From Acetivibrio cellulolyticus CD2 (GTDB lineage: Bacteria; Bacillota; Clostridia; Acetivibrionales; Acetivibrionaceae): 64,000 nucleotides of DNA. The DNA lies in contig NZ_JH556659.1 in NCBI RefSeq assembly GCF_000179595.2, forward strand, positions 795,905 through 859,904, given 5' to 3'. The notes under the pieces are model-generated. The model searched no databases and was not told the origin of the DNA. It was given only the letters and a program-made list of their open reading frames with translations. The position numbers and the translations under genes were made by a program. The number at the start of each line of letters is the position of its first letter. The stretch's first letter is position 1. Of the stretch, positions 47,608-55,953 are shown piece by piece.

Positions 47608-49530
47608 ATGAAATATGGTTTTGTAAGGGTAGGTGCTGCAGTTCCAAAGCTCAAAGTAGCAAATTGCGAGTACAATGCAGCTCAGATAGTTGAATTAATT
47701 AAAAAAGCAGATAAGGAATATGTAAAGTTTTTGGTTTTCCCGGAGCTTTGCATAACTGCTTACAGCTGTGGTGATCTGTTTCATCAGGATGCACTTTTAA
47801 AGGAAGCTTCAAAACAGCTGGAAAATATACTGGAAAATACGAAAAACACGGATTTGGTTGCGATAATTGGAATACCGCTTAGTCTTAACAATCAGTTATT
47901 CAATTGTGCTGTTGTAATTCAATCAGGCAAGATCCTTGGAGCAGTACCAAAAACGTTTATTCCAAATTACAGTGAGTTTTATGAAGAGAGATGGTTTGCA
48001 ACTGGAAATAAAGCATTATCTGATACTATCAATATTTGTGGACACAATGTACCTTTTGGGGTAGATATTCTTTTCGAAAACAGGGAAAATAGTGATTTGT
48101 GTTTTGGTATAGAGATATGCGAGGATTTGTGGGTTCCCATTCCCCCAAGCTCATACCAGTGCATGTATGGTTCAACTCTTGTTTTTAATACTTCTGCAAG
48201 CAATGAATTGATTGGTAAATATGAATATAGACGGGAGCTTGTGAGACAGCAGTCTGCAAGGTGTATAGCCGGCTATGTGTATACCTCTTCAAACACTAAT
48301 GAGTCTACAACGGATGTAGTTTTTGGAGGCCACGCTTTAATTTCGGAGTATGGTTCTATTCTCTCTGAGTCTCAAAGATTTGTAGATGATGAACAGCTTA
48401 TCTATTCAGAGATAGATATTCAAAAGCTGATAAATGACAGGAGAAAGAATACAAGTTTTATGGAAGGCGTTGTAGAGAAAAAGTACAGGAGGATTCTCTT
48501 TGAACAAAGTGAAAGCCAGTCGCTTGCACTTGTAAGACATGTACCGCCGCATCCTTTTGTGCCTTCTGATACAGGCAACAGGGATGTTAGGTGTAAAGAA
48601 ATCTTTTCTATCCAGACCAGTGCCCTCGCAAAAAGGATTAAGCATACAGGACTAAAACATGCTGTTATCGGTATTTCAGGAGGCTTGGATTCTACTTTGG
48701 CTCTGCTTGTTACTGCTAAGACCTATGAACTCCTGGGAATACCGGCGGATAATATTATCGCAATTACGATGCCTGGATTTGGAACAACTAACGCTACGTA
48801 CACCAATGCTATGGAACTTATGAAGGCTATGAATGTCAATATAAGGGAAATAAATATTAACGATGCATGCCTTCAGCATTTTAAGGACATTGGCCATGAT
48901 GCAAATATACATGATGTTACTTATGAAAATGTTCAGGCAAGAGAGCGTACACAGATTCTTATGGATCTTGCCAACAAGCTTGGAGGTCTGGTTATAGGAA
49001 CAGGTGATCTTTCAGAGCTTGCTTTGGGATGGTGCACCTATAATGGAGATCATATGTCCATGTACTCGGTAAACTGCAGTATTCCAAAGACACTGGTTAA
49101 GTTCCTTGTTAAGTGGGTTGCTGAAAATATGGTTGATAAGAATGTTAAGGAGATTTTAGACAGAATACTTGACACTCCGATTTCACCTGAGTTGCTTCCA
49201 CCAAGTGCAGAAGGGGAAATTAATCAAAAAACAGAGGATATTGTCGGGCCATATGAGCTTCATGACTTCTTTCTGTATCATATGATAAGATACGGTGCTT
49301 CACCAAAAAAGATTGTGTATCTTGCAGAAAAAGCTTTTGATAGCAAGTATTCAAATGAGGAGATTAAACATTGGTTAAAGATTTTTATAAAGAGATTTTT
49401 TATCCAACAGTTTAAAAGATCATGTCTTCCAGATGGGCCTAAAGTGGGAACGATAAGTCTATCACCAAGAGGTGACTGGCGTATGCCTAGTGATGCCGAA
49501 GCAAATGTATGGCTTAGGGAGCTTGACTGA
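47608..49530 (+). CDS. nadE: Glutamine-dependent NAD+ synthetase
   Basis: A 640-residue two-domain enzyme. The N-terminal nitrilase-type glutaminase (about 1-290) has its Glu-Lys-Cys triad in FPELCITAY, PKTFIPNYSEFYEE and GIEICEDLW. The C-terminal synthetase (about 340-640) has the PP-loop SGGLDSTLAL, GTGDLSELALGW and NYMYSVNCSIPKTLVK-like sequence. It converts deamido-NAD+ to NAD+ with ammonia from glutamine. Start at ATG 47608 with GGTGATG upstream. Not part of nif by function, but on the same strand. Confidence 0.96.
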   Translation: MKYGFVRVGAAVPKLKVANCEYNAAQIVELIKKADKEYVKFLVFPELCITAYSCGDLFHQDALLKEASKQLENILENTKNTDLVAIIGIPLSLNNQLFNCAVVIQSGKILGAVPKTFIPNYSEFYEERWFATGNKALSDTINICGHNVPFGVDILFENRENSDLCFGIEICEDLWVPIPPSSYQCMYGSTLVFNTSASNELIGKYEYRRELVRQQSARCIAGYVYTSSNTNESTTDVVFGGHALISEYGSILSESQRFVDDEQLIYSEIDIQKLINDRRKNTSFMEGVVEKKYRRILFEQSESQSLALVRHVPPHPFVPSDTGNRDVRCKEIFSIQTSALAKRIKHTGLKHAVIGISGGLDSTLALLVTAKTYELLGIPADNIIAITMPGFGTTNATYTNAMELMKAMNVNIREININDACLQHFKDIGHDANIHDVTYENVQARERTQILMDLANKLGGLVIGTGDLSELALGWCTYNGDHMSMYSVNCSIPKTLVKFLVKWVAENMVDKNVKEILDRILDTPISPELLPPSAEGEINQKTEDIVGPYELHDFFLYHMIRYGASPKKIVYLAEKAFDSKYSNEEIKHWLKIFIKRFFIQQFKRSCLPDGPKVGTISLSPRGDWRMPSDAEANVWLRELD

Positions 49531-49545
49531 CGATGTAAAAATAAT

Positions 49546-49577
49546 AAAAGAGACCCATTTGAGGTCTCTTTTGTTTT
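49546..49577 (+). terminator. Intrinsic terminator after nadE
   Basis: AAAAGAGACC with GGTCTCTTTT, a 7-nt loop and GTTTTT. It also faces the convergent small membrane-protein gene. Confidence 0.9.
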
Positions 49578-49591
49578 TAGTTGGATTCTTA

Positions 49592-49810
49592 TTAACCTAC
49601 ATCCTTGAATTTAGAATATAAAAAGTTAATATCTTTGGCTAATTTGTTTTCTTCATCCATTTTTTTCTTTTGAAGTTCTTTTCTTTTTAGTATATTTAGC
49701 GCACGCAAACCAAGCATTGTTCCAACAATCCCGACTAATAATCCTAGTATTAATCCAATTAGTGTTCCAAGTATTAATGCAAGAATAACATTTAACATAT
49801 TTATCACCAT
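49592..49810 (-). CDS. Small membrane protein with Gly-zipper helix
   Basis: 72 residues (or 68 from the inner ATG at 49798). A glycine-rich transmembrane helix (ALILGTLIGLILGLLVGIVG) precedes a charged, Lys-rich cytoplasmic tail (LKRKELQKKKMDEENK). No domain is recognised. A weak GGTGAT precedes the start. Similar small helix proteins are common beside housekeeping genes; reality as a gene is likely but not proven. Confidence 0.5.
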   Translation of the reverse strand: MVINMLNVILALILGTLIGLILGLLVGIVGTMLGLRALNILKRKELQKKKMDEENKLAKDINFLYSKFKDVG

Positions 49811-50146
49811 TTATCGTTAGTATAGTAAATAATTAATAACACAATATTATATATCGGCATTACCGAAGATTATTTTACATTATTTTGTATTTTATTGCAA
49901 GTTTATTTTTTACAAGAAAGTGGCGCTTTTTATCCATAATTCAATAATAGTATAAAATGTAAGGATTTAGGTTAAAATATCTCTAAATATGATACAGGAT
50001 TGTACTGCTTAGTTAAAAAGTGTAAACGTTATTTAACTAAACATGTGATACCATAAAATACATTAAATATTTTTGAAAAATGTGCTTGACTTTTAGCTCT
50101 ATCTATCTTAAAATAGCGTTGTGCCTTTTTTAAGGGGCATAAATGT
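49811..50146 (+). other. Intergenic region upstream of the tRNA operon
   Basis: 336 bp, AT-rich. It holds the tRNA promoter at 50086-50114 and no gene or repeat that I can see. Confidence 0.4.
50086..50114 (+). promoter_or_regulatory. Promoter of the tRNA-His/Gln/Lys operon
   Basis: TTGACT (50086-50091), 17 bp, TAAAAT (50109-50114). Starts about 25 bases before tRNA-His. Confidence 0.85.
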
Positions 50147-50224
<78 letters not shown>

Positions 50225-50227
50225 CGT

Positions 50228-50304
50228 AGGGATGTAGCCAAGTCGGTAAGGCACCAGACTTTGACTCTGGCATTTCGTAGGTTCGAGTCCTGCCATCCCT
50301 GCCA
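50228..50304 (+). tRNA. tRNA-Gln (TTG)
   Basis: Acceptor AGGGATG pairs with CATCCCT. Anticodon loop CTTTGAC gives TTG. T-arm GGTTCGAGTCC. CCA is encoded. Confidence 0.96.
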
Positions 50305-50307
50305 TAC

Positions 50308-50383
50308 GGGCCATTAGCTCAGTTGGCAGAGCACTTGACTTTTAATCAAGGTGTCCCGCGTTCGAGTCGCGGATGGCTCACCA
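50308..50383 (+). tRNA. tRNA-Lys (TTT), site of island integration
   Basis: Acceptor GGGCCAT pairs with ATGGCTC. Anticodon loop CTTTTAA gives TTT. CCA is encoded. From 50336, in the anticodon stem, the gene and its downstream terminator are identical to 61123-61211. Confidence 0.97.
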
Positions 50384-50424
50384 AAGTACCTGTAACCGTA
50401 AGGTTGCAGGTATTTTTATGTGTG
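50336..50424 (+). repeat. 89-bp direct repeat, left copy (tRNA-Lys 3' half plus terminator)
   Basis: Identical base by base to 61123-61211. It starts in the anticodon stem of tRNA-Lys. The last five bases (GTGTG) could match by chance, because the right copy continues there into intron-like sequence. Confidence 0.95.
50387..50417 (+). terminator. Terminator of the tRNA operon
   Basis: TACCTGTAACC-GTAA-GGTTGCAGGTA then TTTTT. The same terminator is copied at 61174-61204. Confidence 0.93.
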
Positions 50425-50747
50425 TAGAAATAGATACTATGATTTTTTTACTCCCTAAATTCCTGGGTTATTATACAATACATTGGGTAGTGGGAGCTCT
50501 TATCCTGTTGCTGTAGAAAAATTTTATACTGATCAATCATAAGTTATTCTCCATAAAATATATTTCGCTGATAAAGTGGCGGTCTGATATAAATTATTTT
50601 TCACTCGCCAATTAAATTAATACCTTTAAAAACATCGCAGGTACAATATAATTTATCTTATATCGCACTTAATAAATAGGAACATATAATTGTGAAGCGA
50701 ATATAATAGTTGACGTTGGAAACTAAATTTATTAAAGAAGGTGAGTA
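50425..50747 (+). other. Island left-end non-coding region
   Basis: 323 bp between the tRNA terminator and marR. No integrase or remnant was recognised here, which is where one would normally lie. TATAAT at 50702-50707 is a candidate -10 for marR. Confidence 0.4.
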
Positions 50748-51188
50748 ATGAGTAATAAGAACATCAAAGATATTTATAACCTTATCCAAGAAATATCCTG
50801 GCACTTTGGTAGTCATGGATTTAATGGAGAATGTTGTGGTGACCTGTCTCTGGTTGAGTTTATGGCACTAAAAAAGATATATGAGAGGGAAAATATTACG
50901 ATTCAAGAAGTAGGTAATGCTTTGAACTTTACTAAAAGTGGGGCGAGTAAAATTATTGATCGTATTGAAGCTAAAGGTTATATTTCTCGTATGACTTCCC
51001 CGGATGATGGGCGTGTATGCTGTGTTAAGGTAAAAGAAAAAGGCACTGAAGTAATAACAGGTATCATGGAGAGGTATTCAACTTATGTTGATAATATGCT
51101 AAAAGAATTTGATTCTGAAATGGTACAGAATATCAAGACAGTTCTTGAGATTTTAGTGAATTCCGCTCACAAGCAAGGAAAGGTATAG
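50748..51188 (+). CDS. MarR-family transcriptional regulator
   Basis: 146 residues. The winged helix (about 30-110) has ITIQEVGNALNFTKSGASKIIDRIEAKGYISR and the wing SPDDGRVCCVKV; helices at both ends form the dimer. Cysteines at ECCGD (about residue 26) and VCCVKV (about 90) could bind arsenite or react with thiol stress, but this is inference. It directly precedes an ArsP-type permease by 35 bp and probably controls it. GAAGGTGAG precedes the ATG. Confidence 0.88.
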   Translation: MSNKNIKDIYNLIQEISWHFGSHGFNGECCGDLSLVEFMALKKIYERENITIQEVGNALNFTKSGASKIIDRIEAKGYISRMTSPDDGRVCCVKVKEKGTEVITGIMERYSTYVDNMLKEFDSEMVQNIKTVLEILVNSAHKQGKV

Positions 51189-51223
51189 CGGAATTAAATA
51201 GATTGAAAGTGGGGTTTATATTA

Positions 51224-52117
51224 ATGAACACTCTTGTTGAAACTATCAAGTATTTTCTGTTTATTATGGGAGAGCTCACATTGCTCTTTATTGGAATTAG
51301 TACTGCTGTGCAATTAGTATTAATGTACATACCTCAGGACAAATTAAAAAACTGGATGGCAGGCAAGGGCATTCTGGGAAATATTATGGGGGTGCTTTTT
51401 GGAGCAGTAACACCATTTTGTGCATGTTCGACAGTTCCTATAACACTAGGACTTATAGAGGCTGGAGTACCATTTGGAACCGTTATTTCATTTGTTATAT
51501 CATCACCGCTTATGGACCCTTTAGTTTTCTTAATGCTTGGAGCATTTTTAGGTTGGAAGGCAGCAGTTGGATTCTTAATTTTGACATCTGCTTTTGCAGT
51601 TATTTTTGGTATCATACTCGATAAACTTGGGTGGGCTGACCAGATTAAAAAGGTGCGGCTTAAAGGAGGCGGACATCTGCAGAATAATGAAGTCCCTCTA
51701 GGATTCAAAAAAAGATTAAAACAATCTTTTTTAAAAGCCTTGGGAGATTTCAAGGGAGTATTAGTTTATATGATAATTGGTGTCGGCATAGGTGCAGCCA
51801 TTTATGGGTATTTACCTGAAGATCTTCTGGCAAAGGTTGCCGGACCTAATAACCCGTTTGCAGTTATTGTAGTTGCTTTAATTGGTATGCCTTTATATAT
51901 TCGTGTTGAATCAGCTATCCCAATAGGTATGGCATTAATTGATAAAGGTGCGAGTATTGGAGCTGTAATTGCATTGATTATTAGCGGAGCGGGTATAGCA
52001 ATTCCTGAGTTGACAATGCTTGCAAGTATATTTAAGAAAAAAATAATTGTTGCGTTTATAGTGATAGTATTTGTTACTGCAATTGCATCTGGATTGATTT
52101 TCAACATGCTCATATAA
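51224..52117 (+). CDS. ArsP/DUF318-type membrane permease
   Basis: 297 residues from ATG 51224, with AAAGTGGGG upstream. About eight transmembrane helices in two halves; the conserved TPFCACSTVPITLGLIEAGVP and SSPLMDPLV motifs identify the permease family that includes ArsP, an exporter of trivalent organoarsenicals. The second half has IRVESAIPIGMAL and GAGIAIPELTML. Cys residues in the CACS motif are typical metal-binding sites. The substrate could also be another thiol-reactive species. It sits between marR and a Cys-rich small protein. Confidence 0.82.
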   Translation: MNTLVETIKYFLFIMGELTLLFIGISTAVQLVLMYIPQDKLKNWMAGKGILGNIMGVLFGAVTPFCACSTVPITLGLIEAGVPFGTVISFVISSPLMDPLVFLMLGAFLGWKAAVGFLILTSAFAVIFGIILDKLGWADQIKKVRLKGGGHLQNNEVPLGFKKRLKQSFLKALGDFKGVLVYMIIGVGIGAAIYGYLPEDLLAKVAGPNNPFAVIVVALIGMPLYIRVESAIPIGMALIDKGASIGAVIALIISGAGIAIPELTMLASIFKKKIIVAFIVIVFVTAIASGLIFNMLI

Positions 52118-52161
52118 TAACAATAGTAAAAGCTAATTCAAAATGAAAGGTGGAAAGAATC

Positions 52162-52335
52162 ATGAGTAATGAAAATGAAAAAAAGGGTTTATTTGAACGT
52201 TTGACAGGCGGAAAAAAGGAAAAGAAAAAACCATGTTGCTGCGGTTTTGAAGTTGAAGAGATTTCAGAGGAAAATGGTGACAACAAGGAAAAGCAAGAAC
52301 CAAAAGAAGGAAAAGGGAATTCATGCTGTAAATAA
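52162..52335 (+). CDS. Small Cys-rich charged protein
   Basis: 57 residues from ATG 52162, 8 bp after AGGTGG. It reads GLFERLTGGKKEKKKPCCCG at the start, an acidic middle, and a terminal NSCCK. The CCC and CC clusters suggest a thiolate metal or arsenite site. Such small proteins are seen beside ArsP-type permeases, but none is characterised that I know of. It may deliver metalloid to the permease or buffer it. A terminator follows, so the marR-arsP-this unit is one operon. Confidence 0.7.
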   Translation: MSNENEKKGLFERLTGGKKEKKKPCCCGFEVEEISEENGDNKEKQEPKEGKGNSCCK

Positions 52336-52360
52336 AGAAGAAATGAATAATTCGATTCTT

Positions 52361-52389
52361 AACTCTCAGTAAAAATCTGAGAGTTTTTT
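52361..52389 (+). terminator. Terminator of the marR-arsP operon
   Basis: AACTCTCAG with CTGAGAGTT, 7-nt loop, then TTTTTT. Confidence 0.93.
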
Positions 52390-52401
52390 CTTTCTCTAGC
52401 A

Positions 52402-52458
52402 TTGACAACTGTATAAGCATATTATATAATCATATTAACATATTAGAAAATTCTAATA
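52402..52458 (+). promoter_or_regulatory. Consensus promoter and ArsR operator
   Basis: TTGACA (52402-52407), 17 bp, TATAAT (52425-52430): a perfect sigma-A promoter. Just downstream, TATTAGAA-AA-TTCTAATA (52441-52458) is a perfect palindrome, a likely ArsR site that blocks transcription until metalloid binds. Confidence 0.88.
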
Positions 52459-52479
52459 TTATAAAATCGAGGTGATAAT

Positions 52480-52794
52480 GTGTCTAACATGGGTAATCAA
52501 CTTATTTCAAATTTATTTAAAGCGTTGGCTCATCCTACTCGGATTCAGATAGTTAAGCTGTTAAGAAATGGTGAGATGTGCGTTTGCGAGATTATGCCTA
52601 ATCTTGATTCCGAGCAATCCAATACCTCTCAGCATCTCACGGTATTAAAAAATCAGGGTATTGTTGAAAGCAGAAAAGATGGATCTAAGGTCATTTATTC
52701 AATAAAAAACAAAGAAGTATATGAAATGATTGATCTTTGCGAAGCAATAATTCTTCGTCAGATAGAAGATACTAAGAGTTCATTGCTAAAATAA
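52480..52794 (+). CDS. arsR: ArsR/SmtB-family metalloid-responsive repressor
   Basis: 104 residues. The winged helix has AHPTRIQIVKLLRNGEMCVCEI, with the As(III)-binding-like CVC in helix 3, and SEQSNTSQHLTVLKNQGIVE as the recognition part. The GTG at 52480 follows GAGGTGAT; ATG 52489 is an alternative. The palindrome at 52441-52458 is its likely operator. It heads an operon of permease, ferredoxin, thioredoxins and CcdA genes. Confidence 0.92.
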   Translation: MSNMGNQLISNLFKALAHPTRIQIVKLLRNGEMCVCEIMPNLDSEQSNTSQHLTVLKNQGIVESRKDGSKVIYSIKNKEVYEMIDLCEAIILRQIEDTKSSLLK

Positions 52795-52830
52795 TAATTA
52801 AAATAGACAAGTATCAAGGGAGGTAATCTT

Positions 52831-53835
52831 TTGTTTATATTTGAATGGTTAAATAATCAATTACTAAAAATGGAGTGGCTTTCGAATTTAATAAAGCTTC
52901 TTGTAGAAAACGTTTTTGGACTAAGTGTCCAGGAACAGTTAGGTGGAAGTATACACTTCTTTATTTATGACGTAATAAAAATATTCATATTGCTATCAGT
53001 CCTGATATTTACGATTTCATATATTCAAAGCTTTTTTCCACCTGAAAGAACCAGGAAGATATTAGGCGGATATAATGGAATTTCAGCAAATATATTAGGT
53101 GCTTTGTTAGGAACGGTTACACCTTTTTGTTCCTGCTCCTCCATTCCGTTGTTTATAGGTTTTACAAGTGCAGGGCTACCAATAGGAGTTACATTTTCAT
53201 TTTTAATATCCTCACCTCTTGTGGATTTGGCGTCTGTTCTTCTATTGGCCAGCATCTTCAACTGGAAAATTGCAATAGCGTATGTTGTTGTAGGTATCAT
53301 ACTTGCGGTTATTGGAGGAACTATTATTAGCAAATTAAAGCTTGAAAAGTACGTAGAGCCTTTTGTATTTAACAACAAGGTATTTGAATCAGCACAAGAA
53401 GAACTGACAATACGTGAAAGAATAGAGTTTTCCAAAGATCAGGTTTTAAGCATAATAAAAAAAGTGTGGCCGTATATTCTTATTGGTGTTGGAATCGGAG
53501 CAGGTATCCATAATTGGGTCCCACAATCAATAATATCGGCAGTACTTGGTGTGGATAAATGGTATTCTGTGCCGTTAGCAACAATTGTCGGTGTACCCAT
53601 GTATGCTGATATTTTTGGAACTCTTCCAATTGCTGAAGCGTTAGTTAGAAAAGGAGTGGGTATTGGTACCGCATTGTCCTTCATGATGGCTGTTACAGCA
53701 CTATCACTTCCTTCTATGATTATGCTGAAGAAAGTGGTTAAAACAAAGTTGCTTGTAATATTTGCGGGTATCGTAACTATAGGTATTATTATAATAGGTT
53801 ATATATTTAATGCATTTGGTTATCTTTTAATTTAA
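52831..53835 (+). CDS. ArsP/DUF318-type membrane permease, second copy
   Basis: 334 residues from TTG 52831, 7 bp after AGGGAGGT. It has about eight transmembrane helices and the family motifs TPFCSCSSIPLFIGFTSAGLP, SSPLVDLAS and GVPMYADIFGTLPIAEAL. It differs clearly from the first copy (longer amphipathic N-terminus, about 65 residues), so it is not a recent duplication. It probably exports a trivalent organoarsenical or other thiol-reactive compound. Neighbouring redox genes may keep its cysteines or substrate reduced. Confidence 0.85.
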   Translation: MFIFEWLNNQLLKMEWLSNLIKLLVENVFGLSVQEQLGGSIHFFIYDVIKIFILLSVLIFTISYIQSFFPPERTRKILGGYNGISANILGALLGTVTPFCSCSSIPLFIGFTSAGLPIGVTFSFLISSPLVDLASVLLLASIFNWKIAIAYVVVGIILAVIGGTIISKLKLEKYVEPFVFNNKVFESAQEELTIRERIEFSKDQVLSIIKKVWPYILIGVGIGAGIHNWVPQSIISAVLGVDKWYSVPLATIVGVPMYADIFGTLPIAEALVRKGVGIGTALSFMMAVTALSLPSMIMLKKVVKTKLLVIFAGIVTIGIIIIGYIFNAFGYLLI

Positions 53836-53880
53836 GATAAATCTTTTAAAATTATTATTCACTAAAAGGAGGTCAATTTT

Positions 53881-54141
53881 ATGTCAAAAATCTGGTATCC
53901 TGTTATTGATTACGAGAAATGTATTGAGTGTGGTGCATGTACACAAAAATGCACGCATGGGGTGTACGATCTTAAGAAAGCCCCTACTCCGGTTGTAGTT
54001 AAACCAGAGGAATGTGTCCATGGATGTCATGGGTGCGGAAATCTTTGCCCGTCAGGAGCAATTAGCTATGTGGGGGAGGTAAAACAAAAAAGTGAAAACT
54101 GTGGCTGCTCATGTGGTGAGGGTAATGGAGGATGCTGCTAA
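53881..54141 (+). CDS. Two-cluster 4Fe-4S ferredoxin-like protein with Cys-rich tail
   Basis: 86 residues. CIECGACTQKC and CVHGCHGCGNLC are two 4Fe-4S motifs (second with unusual spacing). The tail NCGCSCGEGNGGCC adds five cysteines outside the clusters, possibly a metalloid-binding site. AAAGGAGGT precedes the ATG. Its stop overlaps the next gene's start (TAATG). It could supply electrons for metalloid or disulfide reduction. Confidence 0.85.
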   Translation: MSKIWYPVIDYEKCIECGACTQKCTHGVYDLKKAPTPVVVKPEECVHGCHGCGNLCPSGAISYVGEVKQKSENCGCSCGEGNGGCC

Positions 54142-54704
54142 TGAATGATGAGAATGTTGAGTCTAAAAAAGGGATAGCACTCAAGATTATTATACCTGTT
54201 TTGATTATATGTGCTATAGCTGGTATATGGATTGTTAAGGATAAGAAATACAAATCAGGCTTAGAAGGAACTGATAAATCAAGTAAAGTTATAACCGATA
54301 GCACTGATTTTGAGCTTCATGTAACAGAACAAATAGATCTTGAAAAACTTAAGTCATATAGACTTCCTATAGTCATTGACTTCGGATCTGATTCTTGTAT
54401 TCCATGTAAAGAAATGGCACCGGTATTAAATGAATTAAACGCTGAACTCCGTGGAAAAGCTATTATAAGATTTGTTGATGTATGGAAGTATCAGCAGTTT
54501 GCGGATGGTTATCCTATAAGCGTAATACCTACACAGATTTTTATTGATGCAAATGGCAAGCCATATAATCCTAAAGACCCGCAAGCCATGCAAATGAGGA
54601 TGTATTCGTCAAAAGATAATGGTGAGCATGTTTTTACTGCACATGAGGGTGGAATGACAAAAGACCAAATGTTAAGCGTATTGAAGGAAATGGGGTTGGA
54701 ATAA
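54141..54704 (+). CDS. Membrane-anchored thioredoxin-like protein
   Basis: 187 residues from ATG 54141, overlapping the previous stop by one base. One transmembrane helix (IALKIIIPVLIICAIAGIWIV) near the N-terminus, then a thioredoxin fold facing outward, with active-site CIPC in DSCIPCKEMAPVLNEL and the cis-Pro in ISVIPTQIFID. With CcdA it should move reducing equivalents across the membrane. Its stop overlaps the ccdA start, so the two are coupled. Confidence 0.88.
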   Translation: MNDENVESKKGIALKIIIPVLIICAIAGIWIVKDKKYKSGLEGTDKSSKVITDSTDFELHVTEQIDLEKLKSYRLPIVIDFGSDSCIPCKEMAPVLNELNAELRGKAIIRFVDVWKYQQFADGYPISVIPTQIFIDANGKPYNPKDPQAMQMRMYSSKDNGEHVFTAHEGGMTKDQMLSVLKEMGLE

Positions 54705-55405
54705 TGGACAGTGTTATCAACCAATGGCTTGAAGCACTTTCAGCTGCTATTTCAGCAAATATTTGGCTTGCACCGTTATTAGCATTACTTGCAGGCATAC
54801 TTACTTCTTTTACACCATGTGCTCTTACAAGTGTACCTCTTGTTATAGGCTATGTAGGTGGCACAGGACAACGTGATACTAAAAGAGCCTTTTGTCTGTC
54901 TGCTGTGTTTTCTATAGGTATGGCTGTCACTTTTACCATTTTAGGTACAGCGGCTTCTCTTCTTGGAAGACTTATGCAGGGAACAGGCTCATGGTGGTAT
55001 ATATTGCTTGGAATACTTATGATTTTAATGGCTTTACAGACATGGGAGATATATAACTTTATCCCAGCTTCTTATGCTATTAGTAAAAATACTAAACGTG
55101 GTTTTTTAGGTGCATTTTTAGCTGGCGTTTTAGGTGGATTATTTTCTTCCCCTTGTGCAACACCAGTATTGATTGTATTGCTTGCAATGGTGGCGAAGGA
55201 AGGAAGCCTGCTGTGGGGAATACTACTTTTAATGTTGTATTCTATAGGCCATAGCTTTCTAGTAATGATTGCAGGAACATCTGTAGGTTTTGTACATAAG
55301 CTGTCATCAAGTGAGAAGTATGGCGGGGCAAGTAAAGTGCTAAGAATCGTAATGGGGTCACTTATTATGTTAATAGCCTTCTATATGTTATATTTGGGTT
55401 TTTGA
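54704..55405 (+). CDS. ccdA: CcdA/DsbD-type transmembrane electron carrier
   Basis: 233 residues, six transmembrane helices. The two redox cysteines lie in FTPCALTSVPLVIGYVGG and SSPCATPVLIVLLAM, each with the family's PC motif. It passes electrons from cytoplasmic thioredoxin to an extracytoplasmic partner, here probably the thioredoxin-like protein encoded just before it (overlap of one base). In this island it likely serves metalloid permease thiols or substrate rather than cytochrome c maturation, since no cytochrome genes are near. Confidence 0.92.
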   Translation: MDSVINQWLEALSAAISANIWLAPLLALLAGILTSFTPCALTSVPLVIGYVGGTGQRDTKRAFCLSAVFSIGMAVTFTILGTAASLLGRLMQGTGSWWYILLGILMILMALQTWEIYNFIPASYAISKNTKRGFLGAFLAGVLGGLFSSPCATPVLIVLLAMVAKEGSLLWGILLLMLYSIGHSFLVMIAGTSVGFVHKLSSSEKYGGASKVLRIVMGSLIMLIAFYMLYLGF

Positions 55406-55497
55406 TGATATTGTTAATATGGGGTCTATTTATTTAACCAATTTGCGTAGTATTAGTTTTTTTAAGGCTTGTAAAATAAAGTTAAGGAGAGATTATT

Positions 55498-55737
55498 ATG
55501 GTAATCAAGATTTTAGGTTCCGGATGTAAGAATTGTGTAACCTTAAAGGAAAATACTGAATTAGCACTAAAAGAGACAGGTGTTGAAGCAGAAATTATAA
55601 AGGTGACAGATTTTAAGGATATTATGGCATACGGAGTTATGTCAACGCCAGCGTTGGTTATTGACGAGAAGGTTGTTTCTTTTGGAAAGGTTTTAAAGCC
55701 AAAAGAAATAGCAAAAATTCTTGAAAACTTGAAGTAA
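55498..55737 (+). CDS. Small thioredoxin-like redox-active disulfide protein
   Basis: 79 residues, a compact thioredoxin fold with the CKNC active site in GSGCKNCVTLKENTE and the cis-Pro in MSTPALVIDEKVVSFG. This small family often sits next to ArsR and ArsP-type permease genes. It likely relays electrons in the cytoplasm. AAGGAGAG precedes the ATG. A terminator ends the operon after it. Confidence 0.9.
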   Translation: MVIKILGSGCKNCVTLKENTELALKETGVEAEIIKVTDFKDIMAYGVMSTPALVIDEKVVSFGKVLKPKEIAKILENLK

Positions 55738-55796
55738 ATATTTTGCGGGCAATTGTAAAAATTAAAATGAAAAGCTAAAGTATAACAAGGTATTAT

Positions 55797-55837
55797 AAAA
55801 CCATCCTAAAGTAAAGACTTGGATGGTTTTGATTTTT
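55797..55837 (+). terminator. Terminator of the second ars operon
   Basis: AAAACCATCC with GGATGGTTTT, 14-nt loop, then GATTTTTT. Confidence 0.88.
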
Positions 55838-55862
55838 TATATAAACTAAGTGCATAAACATA

Positions 55863-55919
55863 TTGACAACTTTCGATATGATTGATAATATTATTTTAGC
55901 ATATCGAGAACTTTCGATG
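55863..55919 (+). promoter_or_regulatory. Promoter and ArsR operators of the acr3 operon
   Basis: TTGACA (55863-55868), 17 bp, TAATAT (55886-55891). TTTCGATATG (55871-55880) and CATATCGAGA (55900-55909) form an inverted repeat around the -10; a second site, TTTCGATGATATCGA, begins at 55912. Typical of ArsR/CadC control. Confidence 0.78.
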
Positions 55920-55953
55920 ATATCGAGGCATATAAATATTAGGAGGTAATTTT

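Noticed and set aside
50425-50747. Integrase remnant beside tRNA-Lys
   Set aside because: No frame shows tyrosine or serine recombinase motifs.
51334-52123. Several minus-strand frames inside the first ArsP permease
   Set aside because: Low-complexity shadows of a membrane-protein gene.
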